From Botryosphaeria dothidea (Eukaryota; Ascomycota; Dothideomycetes; Botryosphaeriales; Botryosphaeriaceae): DNA of 64,000 nucleotides. The number at the start of each line of letters is the position of its first letter. Within the stretch, counting starts at the first letter, position 1. Positions 32,191 through 43,294 of this stretch are shown piece by piece. Position numbers and translations under genes: made by a program. The DNA lies in NCBI GenBank assembly GCA_011503125.2, contig WWBZ02000001.1, positions 1,798,001 through 1,862,000 of the forward strand, written 5' to 3'. Under the pieces are notes generated by a model. The model had not been told where the DNA came from. It worked only from the letters and a program-made list of their open reading frames with translations, and did no database searches.

Positions 32191-34149
32191 TTAGTAGCGA
32201 ACGATGGGCGAGCCCGCCGCTTCATCGTGGATCAAAATCCCACCTTTAACGCCGTTCTTCTCGAACTTGTCCATCCACGTCTCCTTCTTCTCTCGTCTCC
32301 CTCCTAACCCCAGGTGACTGAACATCTTCTTCAATCCCTTGGGATTTTCAGGGGATTTGGTCGCCAGCGTGTTGTTTGCCTTTATCTCTGCCTTGTACTT
32401 GTAACGCGGTTCCTGCCCATGGTACTGAGCCGGCTTCTCTGCGGTGATTTTCTTACTGAAATTCGGTGCCGCCTCGCCCCGGAAGTGGTCTATACTGATC
32501 TTCATGCTCGGCTTGCGGCTTTGGTCAGGTTCGTCAGGGCTGTGTCCGCTGTCCACTAGCGATGGGCTACTCCTGTTGACGACATCGTTGTTAGGTCCAT
32601 ACCTCATCGACATTAGCTCGTGAGACTGGGCAAGGTCTCGAGCGATGGAATCCTCCGTCCGTGGCTGGAAATGCATGGGCACTTCCGGGTCGGAGTTGGT
32701 AGCTCGAACGGCTGGGCGTGCCTGGTGTTGTAGAGAAGATTTGCGGGAAACGTCATCCGGCCGCCTCTGTCTCCTATCAACAGACTGCTGATGAGCAATG
32801 TGAGTGCTCCTGGTGCGGGTCTTGGGAGGGGTCTGCATCAGGTTTGCGATATGTTTCGGACTTGTCGGCTTCTGCACAGGAACACGATGAGCTGGCGCGT
32901 CTTCTTCCGGGTCCTTCCACTGATCCAAACTCGGCAGGGGAGGCAGCTCTCGATTGAGGTTGATTTCCTTCTTGCTCTCTTTGCTCCTTACGTCATTGAG
33001 ACCCCTGATGCTTGAGGATCGGCTATTGAGACTGGTGTCACTTGGCCTTCGTTGCAAACTCCAGCTGCGCCACCCATGTTGTGCCGGGGCTTGGGCAGCT
33101 GTTGCGTCTGAGCTGCGGCTGCGGAGAGATTCCCTTGATGTTGCTCGACTCAGTCCAGAAGATCCCGGGCGGAAATACTCCTTGATCTCCGATTTGATAC
33201 TCTTGGTTACGCTTGCAGCTCTGCTAGTTCTAGTCGAAGGGCGCCGATCCAAGTCACCTTCCTTGCGGCGCTCGTACTCATGTCTCATCCACGACGACGC
33301 CGCGGCATCAGCACGCGATGCGGCATCTTCGTCGCTGAACATGTGATGCGAGTTACGCTTAGACGTCCTCGACGGATCTGCCGATGTCATAGCTGTCGAG
33401 GCATTGTTGCGGTGGTGTTCCATGGTGGAAGCGCTCATGGGCGTCGAATAATTTGTGTCGGGAGAATCCACGCCTCTGCCAATGGGAGCAGTGCTGGGCC
33501 TGTCATATCCTACGTATCGGGTGGCTGAGTGGTCCTGATGGTGGTCCCGATGTTTTCCAGAGGTGTTGCGAGAAGACTTGGTGTCGTGCGCGGTGCCGTG
33601 GCCTTCCCTCCGGCGGCTCATGTTGGCATGAATAGGATACGGGCCATGTTCGGGAAACAGATCGCGCAAGGCGGCATCGGGCTTATATGCAAAGGCATTG
33701 GAGGGCAGACGCGCGGTGGACTCGGTGGGCTGGACATCCCGTCGCGGCAAGGGATTCGAGGGTGGGTGACTTCCTGTGCGTCGATGGCTGCTCTGCTTCT
33801 GAGCTTGTTCCATGGCCTTCATTGAGCGCTGGAGGGCTAGGAAATCCATGCTTGACTCCTGCGCCTGAAGGGCGGCGGCGGCGCCGTATGAGTTTCCATC
33901 TTCGTTGAGGACGGCTCCGCAGGCAGCACGCAACTCGGCCTCGACCTTCGGCGACAGCATGCGGCGGTTGACATAGGGCGACGAGGGCGTGGAGATGTCG
34001 CGCGTGGCCAGCGACTCCTTGAGGGCCCTGTTTTCCTGCTTGGTGGGCACCTTCTGGGCGGCAGACATCAGCTCAGGCTCGGGCTCATGGGAGCGCGCAT
34101 GGGGCATGCTCACAATGGGCGCGAGATTGAGCGAGAACTTGCGCTTCAT
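32191..34149 (-). CDS. Disordered Ser/Arg/Pro-rich protein of unknown function
   Basis: 652 residues from ATG at 34149 (MKRKFSLNLAPIVSM), single exon. The frame continues 164 codons upstream, but that part is Pro/Ser-rich with codon use unlike the rest; the context CCACCACAGCGATG favours 34149. Recognisable patches are KVEAELRAACGAVLNEDG (about 65-82), MDFLALQRSMKAMEQAQ, AFAYKPDAALRDLFPEHGPYP, IKSEIKEYFRPGSSGLSR, ELPPLPSLDQWK and a short basic C-terminal helix (GLKKMFSHLGLGGRREKKETWMD). There are many RxxS sites, typical of phosphoregulated cytoskeleton or signalling scaffolds, but no domain that I know. No membrane segment. Confidence 0.75.
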   Translation of the reverse strand: MKRKFSLNLAPIVSMPHARSHEPEPELMSAAQKVPTKQENRALKESLATRDISTPSSPYVNRRMLSPKVEAELRAACGAVLNEDGNSYGAAAALQAQESSMDFLALQRSMKAMEQAQKQSSHRRTGSHPPSNPLPRRDVQPTESTARLPSNAFAYKPDAALRDLFPEHGPYPIHANMSRRREGHGTAHDTKSSRNTSGKHRDHHQDHSATRYVGYDRPSTAPIGRGVDSPDTNYSTPMSASTMEHHRNNASTAMTSADPSRTSKRNSHHMFSDEDAASRADAAASSWMRHEYERRKEGDLDRRPSTRTSRAASVTKSIKSEIKEYFRPGSSGLSRATSRESLRSRSSDATAAQAPAQHGWRSWSLQRRPSDTSLNSRSSSIRGLNDVRSKESKKEINLNRELPPLPSLDQWKDPEEDAPAHRVPVQKPTSPKHIANLMQTPPKTRTRSTHIAHQQSVDRRQRRPDDVSRKSSLQHQARPAVRATNSDPEVPMHFQPRTEDSIARDLAQSHELMSMRYGPNNDVVNRSSPSLVDSGHSPDEPDQSRKPSMKISIDHFRGEAAPNFSKKITAEKPAQYHGQEPRYKYKAEIKANNTLATKSPENPKGLKKMFSHLGLGGRREKKETWMDKFEKNGVKGGILIHDEAAGSPIVRY

Positions 34150-35924
34150 CGCTGTGGTGGTGGTGGTGTGGACTATGGTGCTGGGCCGCGGCCGGGAGCA
34201 CGGGTTGGAAACGAAACGCGGTGCTGGGGCGGATGGTGTAGTGGATGTGCTACCGGCGAGCGCGGTGTAGGAATGGAGGGGAGCTGAGGGAGCGGGAGGG
34301 CAGGCGTTCGTGCTCGCACATGAAACCGGAGAGCATGAAACGCCTGGGCCGGGGGAGGCGGCGCGTTTATGGCACAGCAGCTTCGGCTGCAAGTCAGTGG
34401 AAGTGCCTTCTGCCAAAAGCCGGGCCGCGTGCCTCTGGGCCTCTGGGCCTCCTTCTCCTCTGGCATTTGGCATTCCAGCGAGGTCCAGTGCGCAGGCTAT
34501 CTTTAGGAGCGCGCCGGAAAGTAAGCTTGCGCGCGCCCCCCTGCCCCCGACGACTTCGTGGGGAACTGCTAGGAATTCCTGTAGCGCATTCGCATTCCTC
34601 TCTCTCTCTCTCCTCCCCCCACTGCACACGCATCCAGCCAAGGCCCGCCCGCCCGCCCGCCCGCTGCAGCACCCCAGCTCCCCAACGCATTGCTCGCGCG
34701 CTCAGTGTCTGCCGCTGTGCTGCGTGCGCCCTGGCGCATCCTCATCATCCAGCTACGGAGATCAGCGCCTGGCCGTACCGCTCCCGGTGGCGCACCGCAT
34801 GGCTCCACCAGTTTTCGGAGAATAGAATCAGGCAGGCCCAGTCGCCGCGCTGGACAGCAAGGCGATCGCAGAGGCCCGGGACCCAAAGTGGCCTGGTCGT
34901 TAAGCTTGTCCGTTTGTTCGCCTGGTGCCTGCAGCTGCGCCTCTGCTCTCCATCAGCGCTGCGCCGCCAGCCGCCAGCCGCCATCTCGGCAGCCGCCAGG
35001 CATCGCTCGCGGCCGCTGCTGGCTCTCGCTCCCACGTCCGAGCGCCGCTCGCGGTCCGCCCTGAGTGGCTGGCCGCAGGCCCCCGAGACTGTCATCTCAG
35101 ACGACCTGCCTTGTCGAGGTCGGGCCTGTTGCAGCGTCGCCTGCATGGCTGACTGCAGCGCGCTGATGGGCCTCTGTGTCACAGCCGCTGTTTCGCGCTG
35201 TTTTCCAAAGTCAGGGACCAACATTGGCACATCCACAAACCGCTGCGAGCACTTCTGGATTCGATAGTCAACCGCGCCACAGTGCCCAGGCCCCAGCACG
35301 GCGTCCTCCATCGCCCAGAGTTTGGCCCGCGGGCCGGGGTTTGCCAATCGCTGACGTCTAGTCTATTGAATTCCAGGCCGAGCAACCTGGATACTGGCAT
35401 TCCGACGTGCAAAGGCAATCATAAAGTCATGTCGCGCATCCGGAGGGCCACCGTAACTCTGTGCACATCCGTCTGTTTGCTCCATGCCGTCGCAATGAGT
35501 TGCGAGGCCTGCGCTGCATGCGTTGGACACGCCCGCCAATACCGGTCGATTTTCCCATTCGGCTGAGCGCCCTGTCTTGTTCACGAAAGTGGATCTCACA
35601 CCTTTCCCCAGGGATCATAGCCTTAGCTGTTGTTTGATATCTCCACCCACCTAAAACAGCGCTCTTTGTGATTCTTCAGGACAGCTTTGAGCAGCGGCGG
35701 GCCTCGAATGCCCACGTCTCTGGTTGAAGACAAGTTTCCGAACATGTTTCCATCCACGTTTGAGAGCATTGGACATCCTTTCAGACGCGGAGGCCAGACC
35801 ACCATCTTCTTGCGACCGTTGGGAATATGTTCCACGCGTTTGGCCCGCCTTTCAGCGAGACCAACCCCATAAAATGCGGGCTTCTTCGGCTGCAGAATGA
35901 CTTCATCAAATCTTATTTGCACGA
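34150..35924. other. Intergenic, divergent, GC-rich with microsatellites
   Basis: 1.77 kb between divergent genes. It contains a CT run (34598-34616) and a CCCG tetranucleotide run (34643-34663). Open frames on both strands here are compositional. Probably two promoters. Confidence 0.5.
34596..34663. repeat. CT and CCCG microsatellites
   Basis: A run of about eight CT units ends in a C tract at 34620. It is followed 22 bp later by about five CCCG units. Both lie upstream of the minus-strand gene starting at 34149. Confidence 0.85.
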
Positions 35925-36650
35925 ATGAGCTCGTCCTCCGATCACCAGCCAAGGGACGGGGGCGTGCGAAGAAGACCAGAATCCATGTACCACAGATTTA
36001 CTCGTTCTTTTGATACCTTGGTGCCAAGAAGGCTGAGAAGCTCAGAGGATCAAGATCAAGATGCGACACGCGAGAACCTTGAGCCAGAAGAACGGGCGAA
36101 CGATGAGTTTGAGGATCAAAGCTTGCCGCCAAAGCCAAAAGCTGCTCGGCTACGGCGCCAGTCAGCAGTCCATTCGCTTCTGAGGCGGGTGCATTCCAAC
36201 GAGGTGCTGCACCGTTTTTCAGCATCCTTTGCCGCACAGCCCGCAACCCCAATCCCACCGGCAACGGTATCAGCGCCGTTCAACTTTACGCACGTGCAAC
36301 CGGCGGGACCGCTCCCACCAACACCAACATCATTGCAATCGGACTATCCGGAAGAGCGTCCGAGTTTTGGCTCAGCTTGGCACCAGTGCAAGTCCAAGCA
36401 GGATACTACAGAGCCTCCATCTCCAATTTGGGTTGCGGTTGACTGTGAACGATGCAACGGACCGCATCGTCCAAAGTCGTTGTCTTGTGAAAGGACCATG
36501 ATACCGGCGTGGCCTTACGATCACCCTCATCCTCTACGATCAAATCCGTGGGAGCAAAGTCGGTCAAGCAGCTTGCCTTCGGCGTTCGATGAGGAGCGGC
36601 CGTGGCAGCACCGGCGAGTTTCCTTTCTGTCAAATCAAGTCGAGTCATGA
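35925..36650 (+). CDS. Hypothetical Arg/Ser/Pro-rich protein
   Basis: Single exon, 241 residues. No family recognised. The N-terminal half is basic and Ser-rich (FTRSFDTLVPRRLRSS; RLRRQSAVHSLLRRVHSNEVLHRFSASF, an amphipathic segment about 77-104). The middle is Pro-rich (PAGPLPPTPTS). Near residues 168-190 a short Cys motif occurs (VDCERCNGPHRPKSLSCER). The frame is intact and codon use resembles neighbours, so it is probably real; it could be a small regulatory protein. Confidence 0.6.
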   Translation: MSSSSDHQPRDGGVRRRPESMYHRFTRSFDTLVPRRLRSSEDQDQDATRENLEPEERANDEFEDQSLPPKPKAARLRRQSAVHSLLRRVHSNEVLHRFSASFAAQPATPIPPATVSAPFNFTHVQPAGPLPPTPTSLQSDYPEERPSFGSAWHQCKSKQDTTEPPSPIWVAVDCERCNGPHRPKSLSCERTMIPAWPYDHPHPLRSNPWEQSRSSSLPSAFDEERPWQHRRVSFLSNQVES

Positions 36651-37884
36651 TTTATATTGCTTCTTGCGACGGTGCCACGAAACAAAAAAATTGAGAAGCA
36701 TGTATGCAGACCAAACATGAGGGTCCTTGTCTCAAATGCTTCTACTATGGCTTCCTTTTTCTGTAGGGCCAGCACAATTCACGCCCGGCAGTGATGCAAG
36801 CAGGGATTGACGCAGTGATGTTGGAAGTTTACTGTCGGGATCGGTAGACGGGAGCATGAATCATGACGTGTCCGGTGAAGGGCTAAATATACATACTTTT
36901 GTCGTCCAATCCGGTATGACGTCCCGTGCTTCAAGGTGAACCAAATTGCGATGGGCTGTGAGAAATTCTGTCAACCTCCGTCGGTCATTGGCTCCCTGCC
37001 TCCGCGAGAGTCCCGAGAGACTGGCTCGTCTAGTATTAAAGCTCCATTCTGAAACACCAACGTCCAGCGAGGTCGGATTTCACAAAAATCGTAGCAGTAC
37101 GCGCAAGCACCCGCGCAGAGCTAAAGCATTCGCGCGAATGAGAGGGTCTCTTGGAAAACGGACAAATTTGCACGCTCGGCTGAATGCCTCAAATCGCGTC
37201 GGTAAGGCATGTTGGGATATTAGAGGGCCCGATCGCACATGCCTGCATTCCCTTGTTCCGAGTTGGGCAAAAGAGGTTACACATGGCTTCCGGCGTGCAG
37301 GCAGCTGAAATGTTGGATGAGGAAGAGACGCGCAAAATTCAGCGCACCAAAGCCTCGCTTCCACAACCAGGATTTGTCAGCCCGGCCGGTGCAACACGTC
37401 TTTCCGCGCTCAAATCATCGACGTACAGCAGTTACCGACGCCAACATCACGGGGTGCATGGGCTCCCTTCCAATAGCGGGACGGGTGGCGGGGATTGGGC
37501 GGAGATACGTACATATTACTAAGGGTGGTGGGGCCGGGACTAAGCCCCTCGCGAGCTCCCACAGACATTTCGTCATCAACTCATAGCGAAGCTCAGAATG
37601 TCCGAGACTGACAGTCCAATATCCCAAGAGGCTGCTTAACAATCCAATAGCATCGTCCGTCAAGCAGACGCGAGATCATGTGTTGAGCCAAAGAAATCGA
37701 ACCTCGAGGGAGCAACGAATATCGCACCATGATGGAGCAAAATAACGCTAGCCGTCTCTCATCCTCATTGATTTAAGGTGCTGCTCCGCATTGGTGTTGC
37801 TTTGCAACTACAGTGCCCCGCCTTCTCCTCACCTGGCACACCACCAGCACTGCCACGTCCGACTATATCTGAATACAGACCATA
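36651..37884. other. Intergenic before the MDR reductase
   Basis: 1.23 kb of unremarkable sequence with no protein-like frame. The part just before 37885 is A/C-rich leader. Confidence 0.5.
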
Positions 37885-39393
37885 ATGGCGAAGAACCAAG
37901 CTGCTTGGATCACCGAGGCGAAGGGCAAGCCTCTCAAGGTGCAAGAGGCCCCAGACCCAAAACCCGGCCCCGGAGAAGTTGTCATCAAAAACGCTGCCAT
38001 CGCTATCAATGTATGTGTCTACCGCCTGCTCTTACCTCCTGTGGTACTTGAAGCATGTATCCTGGCTGGTAATTACTGGCTGCAAAAACATCCACATGCA
38101 GTGTGTACCATTGCTGACGCTTCTTACAGCCTGTGGATTGGAAGATTCAGAGTTACGGTATGTCATACTGCAATACTAAATTTTCGGACATGATGCTAGT
38201 TGTGATGCCAACATCGTTCCTGCGTCAGCACATGCGAGTGACAACGCCCAGGCATGCAACACGTGACGTTTCGGGCTGCCTCTCTCGCCTGTCTGCCAAT
38301 AAGGGCTGCGCAGACACTACTTGGCAACTTTGGGAAAGAAGGCTGCTGACACGCACGAAGGTATTTTCCTGCAGAAATTTCCCAGCATTCTGGGCACCGA
38401 CGTCGCCGGTACCATCGAGGAAGTGGGCGAGGGTGTCGACCGTCTTAAGAAAGGACAGCGGGTAATTGGGTGCGTTCCGTCCCGGCCGAGAGCGTCTGGC
38501 AAACTGACGGGACAACGTTGCTGACATGCTTAAACGAACTCTAGCCACGCGGCTGGCATAGCCACCGGAGATTCTGCGGACACTGCTTTCCAGCTGTACA
38601 CCAAGACCCTTGAGATTCTTGTCTCCCCGATCCCGGATTCGCTCAGCTTCGAAGAAGCAACTGTGCTGCCGCTTGCCATCTCCACTGCCGCCGCTGGTCT
38701 CTACCAAAAGACCCACTTGGCGCTGCCCCACCCATCGACCAACCCTCAACCCACGGGACAGACCCTGCTCGTCTGGGGCGGCTCCTCCTCCGTCGGTGCC
38801 ACGGCGATCCAATTGGCAGTTGCATCAGGCTTGAAGGTTGTAGCGACGGCATCAAGCAGGAACCATGACTTCGTCAAGTCACTGGGTGCGACTGCCGTGA
38901 TTGACTACAATTCGCCAAGCGTTGTTGACGAGATCTTGGCGGCGATCGAGGCACAGGGCGGCAAGTTTGCTGGCGCATATGACGCTATTTCGGAACCGGG
39001 CTCGCTGAAGCATATTGGCGCCATTACTGACAAACTGGGTCCGGCCTCCGTGGCGGTGGTGCTGCCGCCTCCGGATGGCTTGACCAAGACTATCGAGGTG
39101 AAGAAAGGTAAGTCGACGGATGCCCTGGTGACCTTCAGTGCAAATTCCCATCCTCGTCCCCGTTTCTGCTGCTGACCAGAGAATCTTCAGTCGTCGCCCC
39201 CTCAATCAGTCTGGAGCAAAAGGATGTCGGCGATGCTGTTTGGCGCAAGTTTGTCCCGCAGGCACTGGCGAGCGGGCAGCTCAAGGCCAAGCCCGATCCA
39301 TTGGTTGTCGGCAAGGGACTGGAAAAGATCCAGGAGGCGCTTGACAAGCAGCAAGCAGGTGTCTCGGCAAAGAAGGTTGTCGTCAGCCTGTAG
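37885..39393 (+). CDS. Zinc-less MDR oxidoreductase (enoyl-reductase / alcohol-dehydrogenase-like)
   Basis: Medium-chain reductase of the GroES-like quinone/enoyl reductase branch, using NAD(P)H. Five exons: 37885-38010, 38130-38157 (28 nt), 38361-38469, 38545-39107 and 39191-39393; 342 residues. Landmarks are PVDWKIQSYG joined over intron 2, FPSILGTDVAGTIEEVG, GQRVIGH, FEEATVLPLAISTAAAGLYQ, the Rossmann start LLVWGGSSSVGATAIQLA, and KVVATASSRNHDFVKSLGA. Zinc-binding cysteines of true alcohol dehydrogenases are missing. Intron 2 is 203 nt and ends in AAG, unusual here. Related fungal proteins act as trans-enoyl reductases in secondary metabolism or as general quinone reductases; no synthase gene is nearby, so substrate is unknown. 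Confidence 0.88.
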
Positions 39394-40614
39394 AGAGGTA
39401 GATGTTGTAAGGTACAAGGTAGCTTTGGAGCTATGAGCCCCTTTCAGTCCGTTCGACCCATGACGAAACCGTTGGCCAGTGCGAGCCTCTGTGATCTCCG
39501 CAATGATCGATCTTGATACGTCTTATCAGCACAGACAGGTTATACTGAGCAGCAGAACTGTTCCGAAACAAGACAGGTAGCACTGAAACTGAGGCCAGCT
39601 GCTCTCGGAGCTCGGGGTATTTGACGGCATAGACGACTTTGTTTGAAGTCTGTATGTGCAGCTCGTCTAACGATGAAGACCAGTTCGGGACTAATGGATG
39701 CACTGCATGTGTGAGTGTCCAGGGAAGATAATGGCCAGAATGCCGGAATGATGTTCGTGGCTGGAGAGCTTGATCGGATGGCCTGATATTCGACAAGATT
39801 TTGCGCGAAGTAGGCCATATTTACACGGGTTGCAAATGCTTATCTCTGCAGATGAAAAACGCCCCGGCCCGGATAGGATGGAGGAATATCGGGCGTTTAG
39901 CATGTCGGCAGGTGGCAGTCTGGCTGCTTCACATGGACGTTCACTGGTGTTGTGCCTGGCTCGGCGGCGGGAAATTTGGCCGATTGCGGCGATAGCGCGA
40001 GTCGGTGGAAGTCGAGAGGCGGTCGGGGCCGCGATAAGTGCAAGATCAGCGGGCGTCAGAGGTGGCCGTGGTGTTTGTGGAGTAGGGTGGTTCGGAGGGA
40101 AATGTATACCCAGTGCGGCATAGTGCAGGCGAGTCACGCTAGGCGCAATCGAGCCGCTGGGCAACAGCTGGAGTCGGCGGCACTACCTGGTCGCACGCGG
40201 TCCCTCTTGCGGATAGCAAGTCCACTCCCATGCTTCCCTGCTTCGCCAGGCCGTTGCCGTTGTAGTGCCCGAGAGTCTTTCCTTTTCTTGCCTACGCAGC
40301 CCCCGCCCTATGCTATCTCGAGCATCTCTGCTCTTCAGCCACCCCGCTCAAGCAGAATGATAAGCTTCTTATCAATGTCATCTGCTTTCCCGCTGCCCCA
40401 GACGTCCTCTGAATGCGTGTAGTGCGGTATATAAGCCGCATAGCCGCAAGTCGCACAACTGCATCCCATTGAACAACGTGAACAAGGTGATCCGGTTCCA
40501 CATTCTCTGCTGCTTTCCGGGCGCCTTCAATCCGAGTCTCTGGGCTCCCCCTTCGAGGACTATATATTTCTCTTCCTTCCCCTGCTCTCCGTCTTCTCTT
40601 ATCTCGCAGACCCT
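39394..40614. other. Intergenic with strong TATA
   Basis: 1.22 kb. TATATAAG at 40428-40435 and a second TATATATT at 40561 precede the gene at 40615. Otherwise no gene recognised. Confidence 0.5.
40428..40435 (+). promoter_or_regulatory. TATA box of the DUF3445/HODM-like gene
   Basis: TATATAAG 180-187 bp before the ATG at 40615, the best TATA match in this stretch. A second AT run at 40561 is too close to the ATG to give more than a very short leader. Confidence 0.5.
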
Positions 40615-42221
40615 ATGGCGGCCCTCGTCCCGCTGGCGCTCGCGCTGGCCTTTCTGATCAGCACTGCTGCGTTCTTGGCAACCAATAAAAGCCAAAGAAA
40701 CGTCCTTCTCTCTCGCCTGGGTATCCAGGGAAGAAGACGAGACGCCGGCGCAAGCACTCCTCCACGCTCGCTCTCGCCAGACAAGAAAGGCAGCAATTCC
40801 GACCAGCCCGACTATTCCGACACATACCCGCCTTCCCGTCGCTTTACCCTTGCCGAGATCAAGGATGCCGCGAAGAAGTTTAAAAAACCCTTGAATCAGT
40901 TGGCGCAGTCTCCGGAGAAGAAAACTCCACAGGCACTGGATGAGAATATTTTCACGACTACACGGACGGTTTACACGCCTGCTGAATTCTCCAGTGATGA
41001 GATCAAGGCCCTAGGCGACTTTCCGGACTATGCTGCGTTGAGTGGCGTGCCTCTGCCAAAGGCATATCCCGAGTTTGATATCAACAAGGCGAAGCCAAAG
41101 CCGTACCGTCCTTTGCGCTGGGTCTATCACCAGACCATGTGTAAGTGATTCCATGATTGCAATCCTCCAGTCCTCTGTTCTGATTTGTGCTATGAACAGC
41201 ATTCAGCAAGCTGGACCCTGATTGGTGGCTCGAGCTCGAAAGCACCTATGCCACACGGATCAAGCAACGTCAGGAAATCTACAAGCGTGTTGGCAAGAGC
41301 GTTCTAGACTGTCTCCCTGGTTGCGAGCTAGCCTGCAAAGAATTGATGGAAATGTGCCTCCAATTTCTTCTGGCGCGGTACCCGCACTACTTCCGCCTGG
41401 ACAAGGAGCAAATGGTCTTCCACAACGGTATCCTCAACACCACTTCCGATCTGAAGAACGAGCCGCCGCTGGAGGTCATCATGAACAACATTCCCGAGGA
41501 CTTCGCTATCACGCTGCGTGACGACAAGACTGGCTACTACTACCTCCGCGGCGGCGTCGTGTGTAGCTCCCTTGGTTGGGATCTCGGCACGAAGATGGGC
41601 ATGAGGTTGGATGAGATCCATGCTCCGATCCCTGACTACAAGAAAAAGATGCGTTTCTCGATGGACCGGTAAGTTTAAGATCCCACACCCCTTCTTTTCC
41701 CCTTCCAGAATCATCCTCTAATATAATGCCTTCTCCACAGATACTTCGCCAAGAAGCCCACCGACAAGGCCATCCAGCGCGGCTCCTGGGGCCTCGAAGT
41801 CGATGAGCCCCTCTACATGCCAGCCGGCGATCCGCACGAGAAGTACCGTGAGTACCAGGACCAATCGCTCGACCTGTCCCGCATGAACCTACGCGTCGAC
41901 TGGCAGACGCTGCGCCGACTGCCGCTGTCGGGAGCCATCATCTTCAACTTCAAGGCCCTCTTCACGCCCGTCGAGACGTTCCGTGACGAGCCCTACATCC
42001 CGAGCCTGCTGCTCAAGATCATCAAGGATGGCAAGAAGAACCTCATGGAGTACAAGAACACGTGGCATACGGAGCATGTCGTAGTGCCGGCGATGGAGGC
42101 GTTCAAGAAGGAGCAGATCGAGAAGGGACTTATTCCGGAAAATTGGGAGGAGCACACTATAGACGACTACCCGCTATTTCCGGGGTGGCAGGAGAAGTGG
42201 CATCGGGAGCAAGGGTTTTGA
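40615..42221 (+). CDS. Membrane-anchored DUF3445 / heme-dependent oxidative N-demethylase-like protein
   Basis: Three exons: 40615-41140, 41200-41668 and 41741-42221; 491 residues. Residues 1-22 (MAALVPLALALAFLISTAAF) form a membrane anchor or signal anchor, followed by a basic, Pro/Ser-rich linker. The core (about 150-480) matches the family once called DUF3445. Recognisable landmarks are PYRPLRWVYHQTM, LDPDWWLELESTYATRIKQR, FLLARYPHYFRL, IPEDFAITLRD, SSLGWDLGTKMGMRLDEIHAPIP, RGSWGLEVDEPLYMP, LRVDWQTLRRLP and YKNTWHTEHVVVPAMEAF. A bacterial member (HODM) demethylates dimethylamine using heme and flavin; whether the fungal proteins act on amines is not known to me. The N-terminal anchor suggests ER or another endomembrane. 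It sits between two flavin/NAD(P)H-type redox genes in the same direction. Confidence 0.82.
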
Positions 42222-43294
42222 GCGTTGTTGCTTTCATGAGAGGAGTGGATTTTTGCTCAGCTGGTGTTGGAGTGGTTTGCATGGTGGCATACGTGCAGGT
42301 GCGTATAAGGGCGCTCAATATCACCGATGTTTTCTTTCCCGCTCTGGCTGGTTATCGGGTTGGGTTGGTATGCATTGGCATGCACACATGATGACATGAT
42401 CAACGAATCTTTGGTTGTACGCCCATATGTATGACTTTTCTGACATTGTAAATTTTTTTTATCTTGGTCTTATGGGTACATATGGTGCTCTGTACCCACA
42501 CGACGTCATTGCTTGCAGTTACCCCGCGGCAAGCTATCGGTTATTCCAGCGATCAACGCTCCTGCCATGCCGCCATTTTCCCCACACTTTGAGACGCCCG
42601 CTCCGCCCTAATTGCGGGGTCCAACACAAGGCCTACCCAATCAACGTGCTTCATTGCGCTGGGGTGGATTTACAGAAAAGCGGCAGCCTTTGTAACCCGT
42701 AAATAATGGGCAAATGAAACGAAAATACAAATTTCAGTCTCGCTTTGGCGACGTTCCCAACAAGTAATGTCGAGAACCACTCTCACGCCTGTACATGTGC
42801 GTCAACAAGGATGCAATGCTTGATAACACATCATTTCAGCACAACGCCGCATGCCCGATGGTCCACCTACTCCGTTCGGATGCCTCCCGCTCCGGAATCC
42901 GTCGAGTAGTCATGTTACCATTCTTTCCCGCTGCCCGAACGGGACCCTCTTTACTCCGCATGCGCAAACGTCCGTAGCCGAGGTTGGTGTGGATCGGCGC
43001 CTTGGGCGTGGTGTATTCCTGGATACCAGCTTGCCTATGGCGGCAATGAGGCTGACTACTGGAAGCCCCTCCTCCCTGCCGCGGCACTAGGCTATCGTTT
43101 CTATAAAACTGGGGGAGCCCACTTATTTGTCTCACGTCGCACGTGTCTCTTGTTTTTTTTTTTACTTGACGGAATTGTGCGACAGGGCCGGACTTTATCC
43201 TCAAGATTTCCGTACCCCGAGATCCGCAGGAATATCTATTCACCCCAGCGTCTTTGTTCTTGCTCAACAGGCTGATATCTGAAAACACAAGAAG
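42222..43294. other. Intergenic with TATA of the monooxygenase gene
   Basis: 1.07 kb. The left part is AT-rich 3' UTR. TATAAAA at 43102-43108 serves the gene at 43295. No other gene seen. Confidence 0.5.
43102..43108 (+). promoter_or_regulatory. TATA box of the flavin monooxygenase gene
   Basis: TATAAAA 187-193 bp before the ATG at 43295. Confidence 0.5.

Noticed and set aside
32718..34270. Many plus-strand frames over the disordered minus-strand protein
   Set aside because: They overlap each other in all frames and the minus-strand frame alone is long and uninterrupted.
34150..34641. N-terminal extension of the disordered minus-strand protein
   Set aside because: Pro/Ser-rich with different codon use and no conserved start context; ATG at 34149 has a better context.
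37675..37770. GGTTCGATTTC-like T-arm on the minus strand near 37700
   Set aside because: No matching acceptor, D-arm or anticodon stem could be built around it, so not a tRNA.
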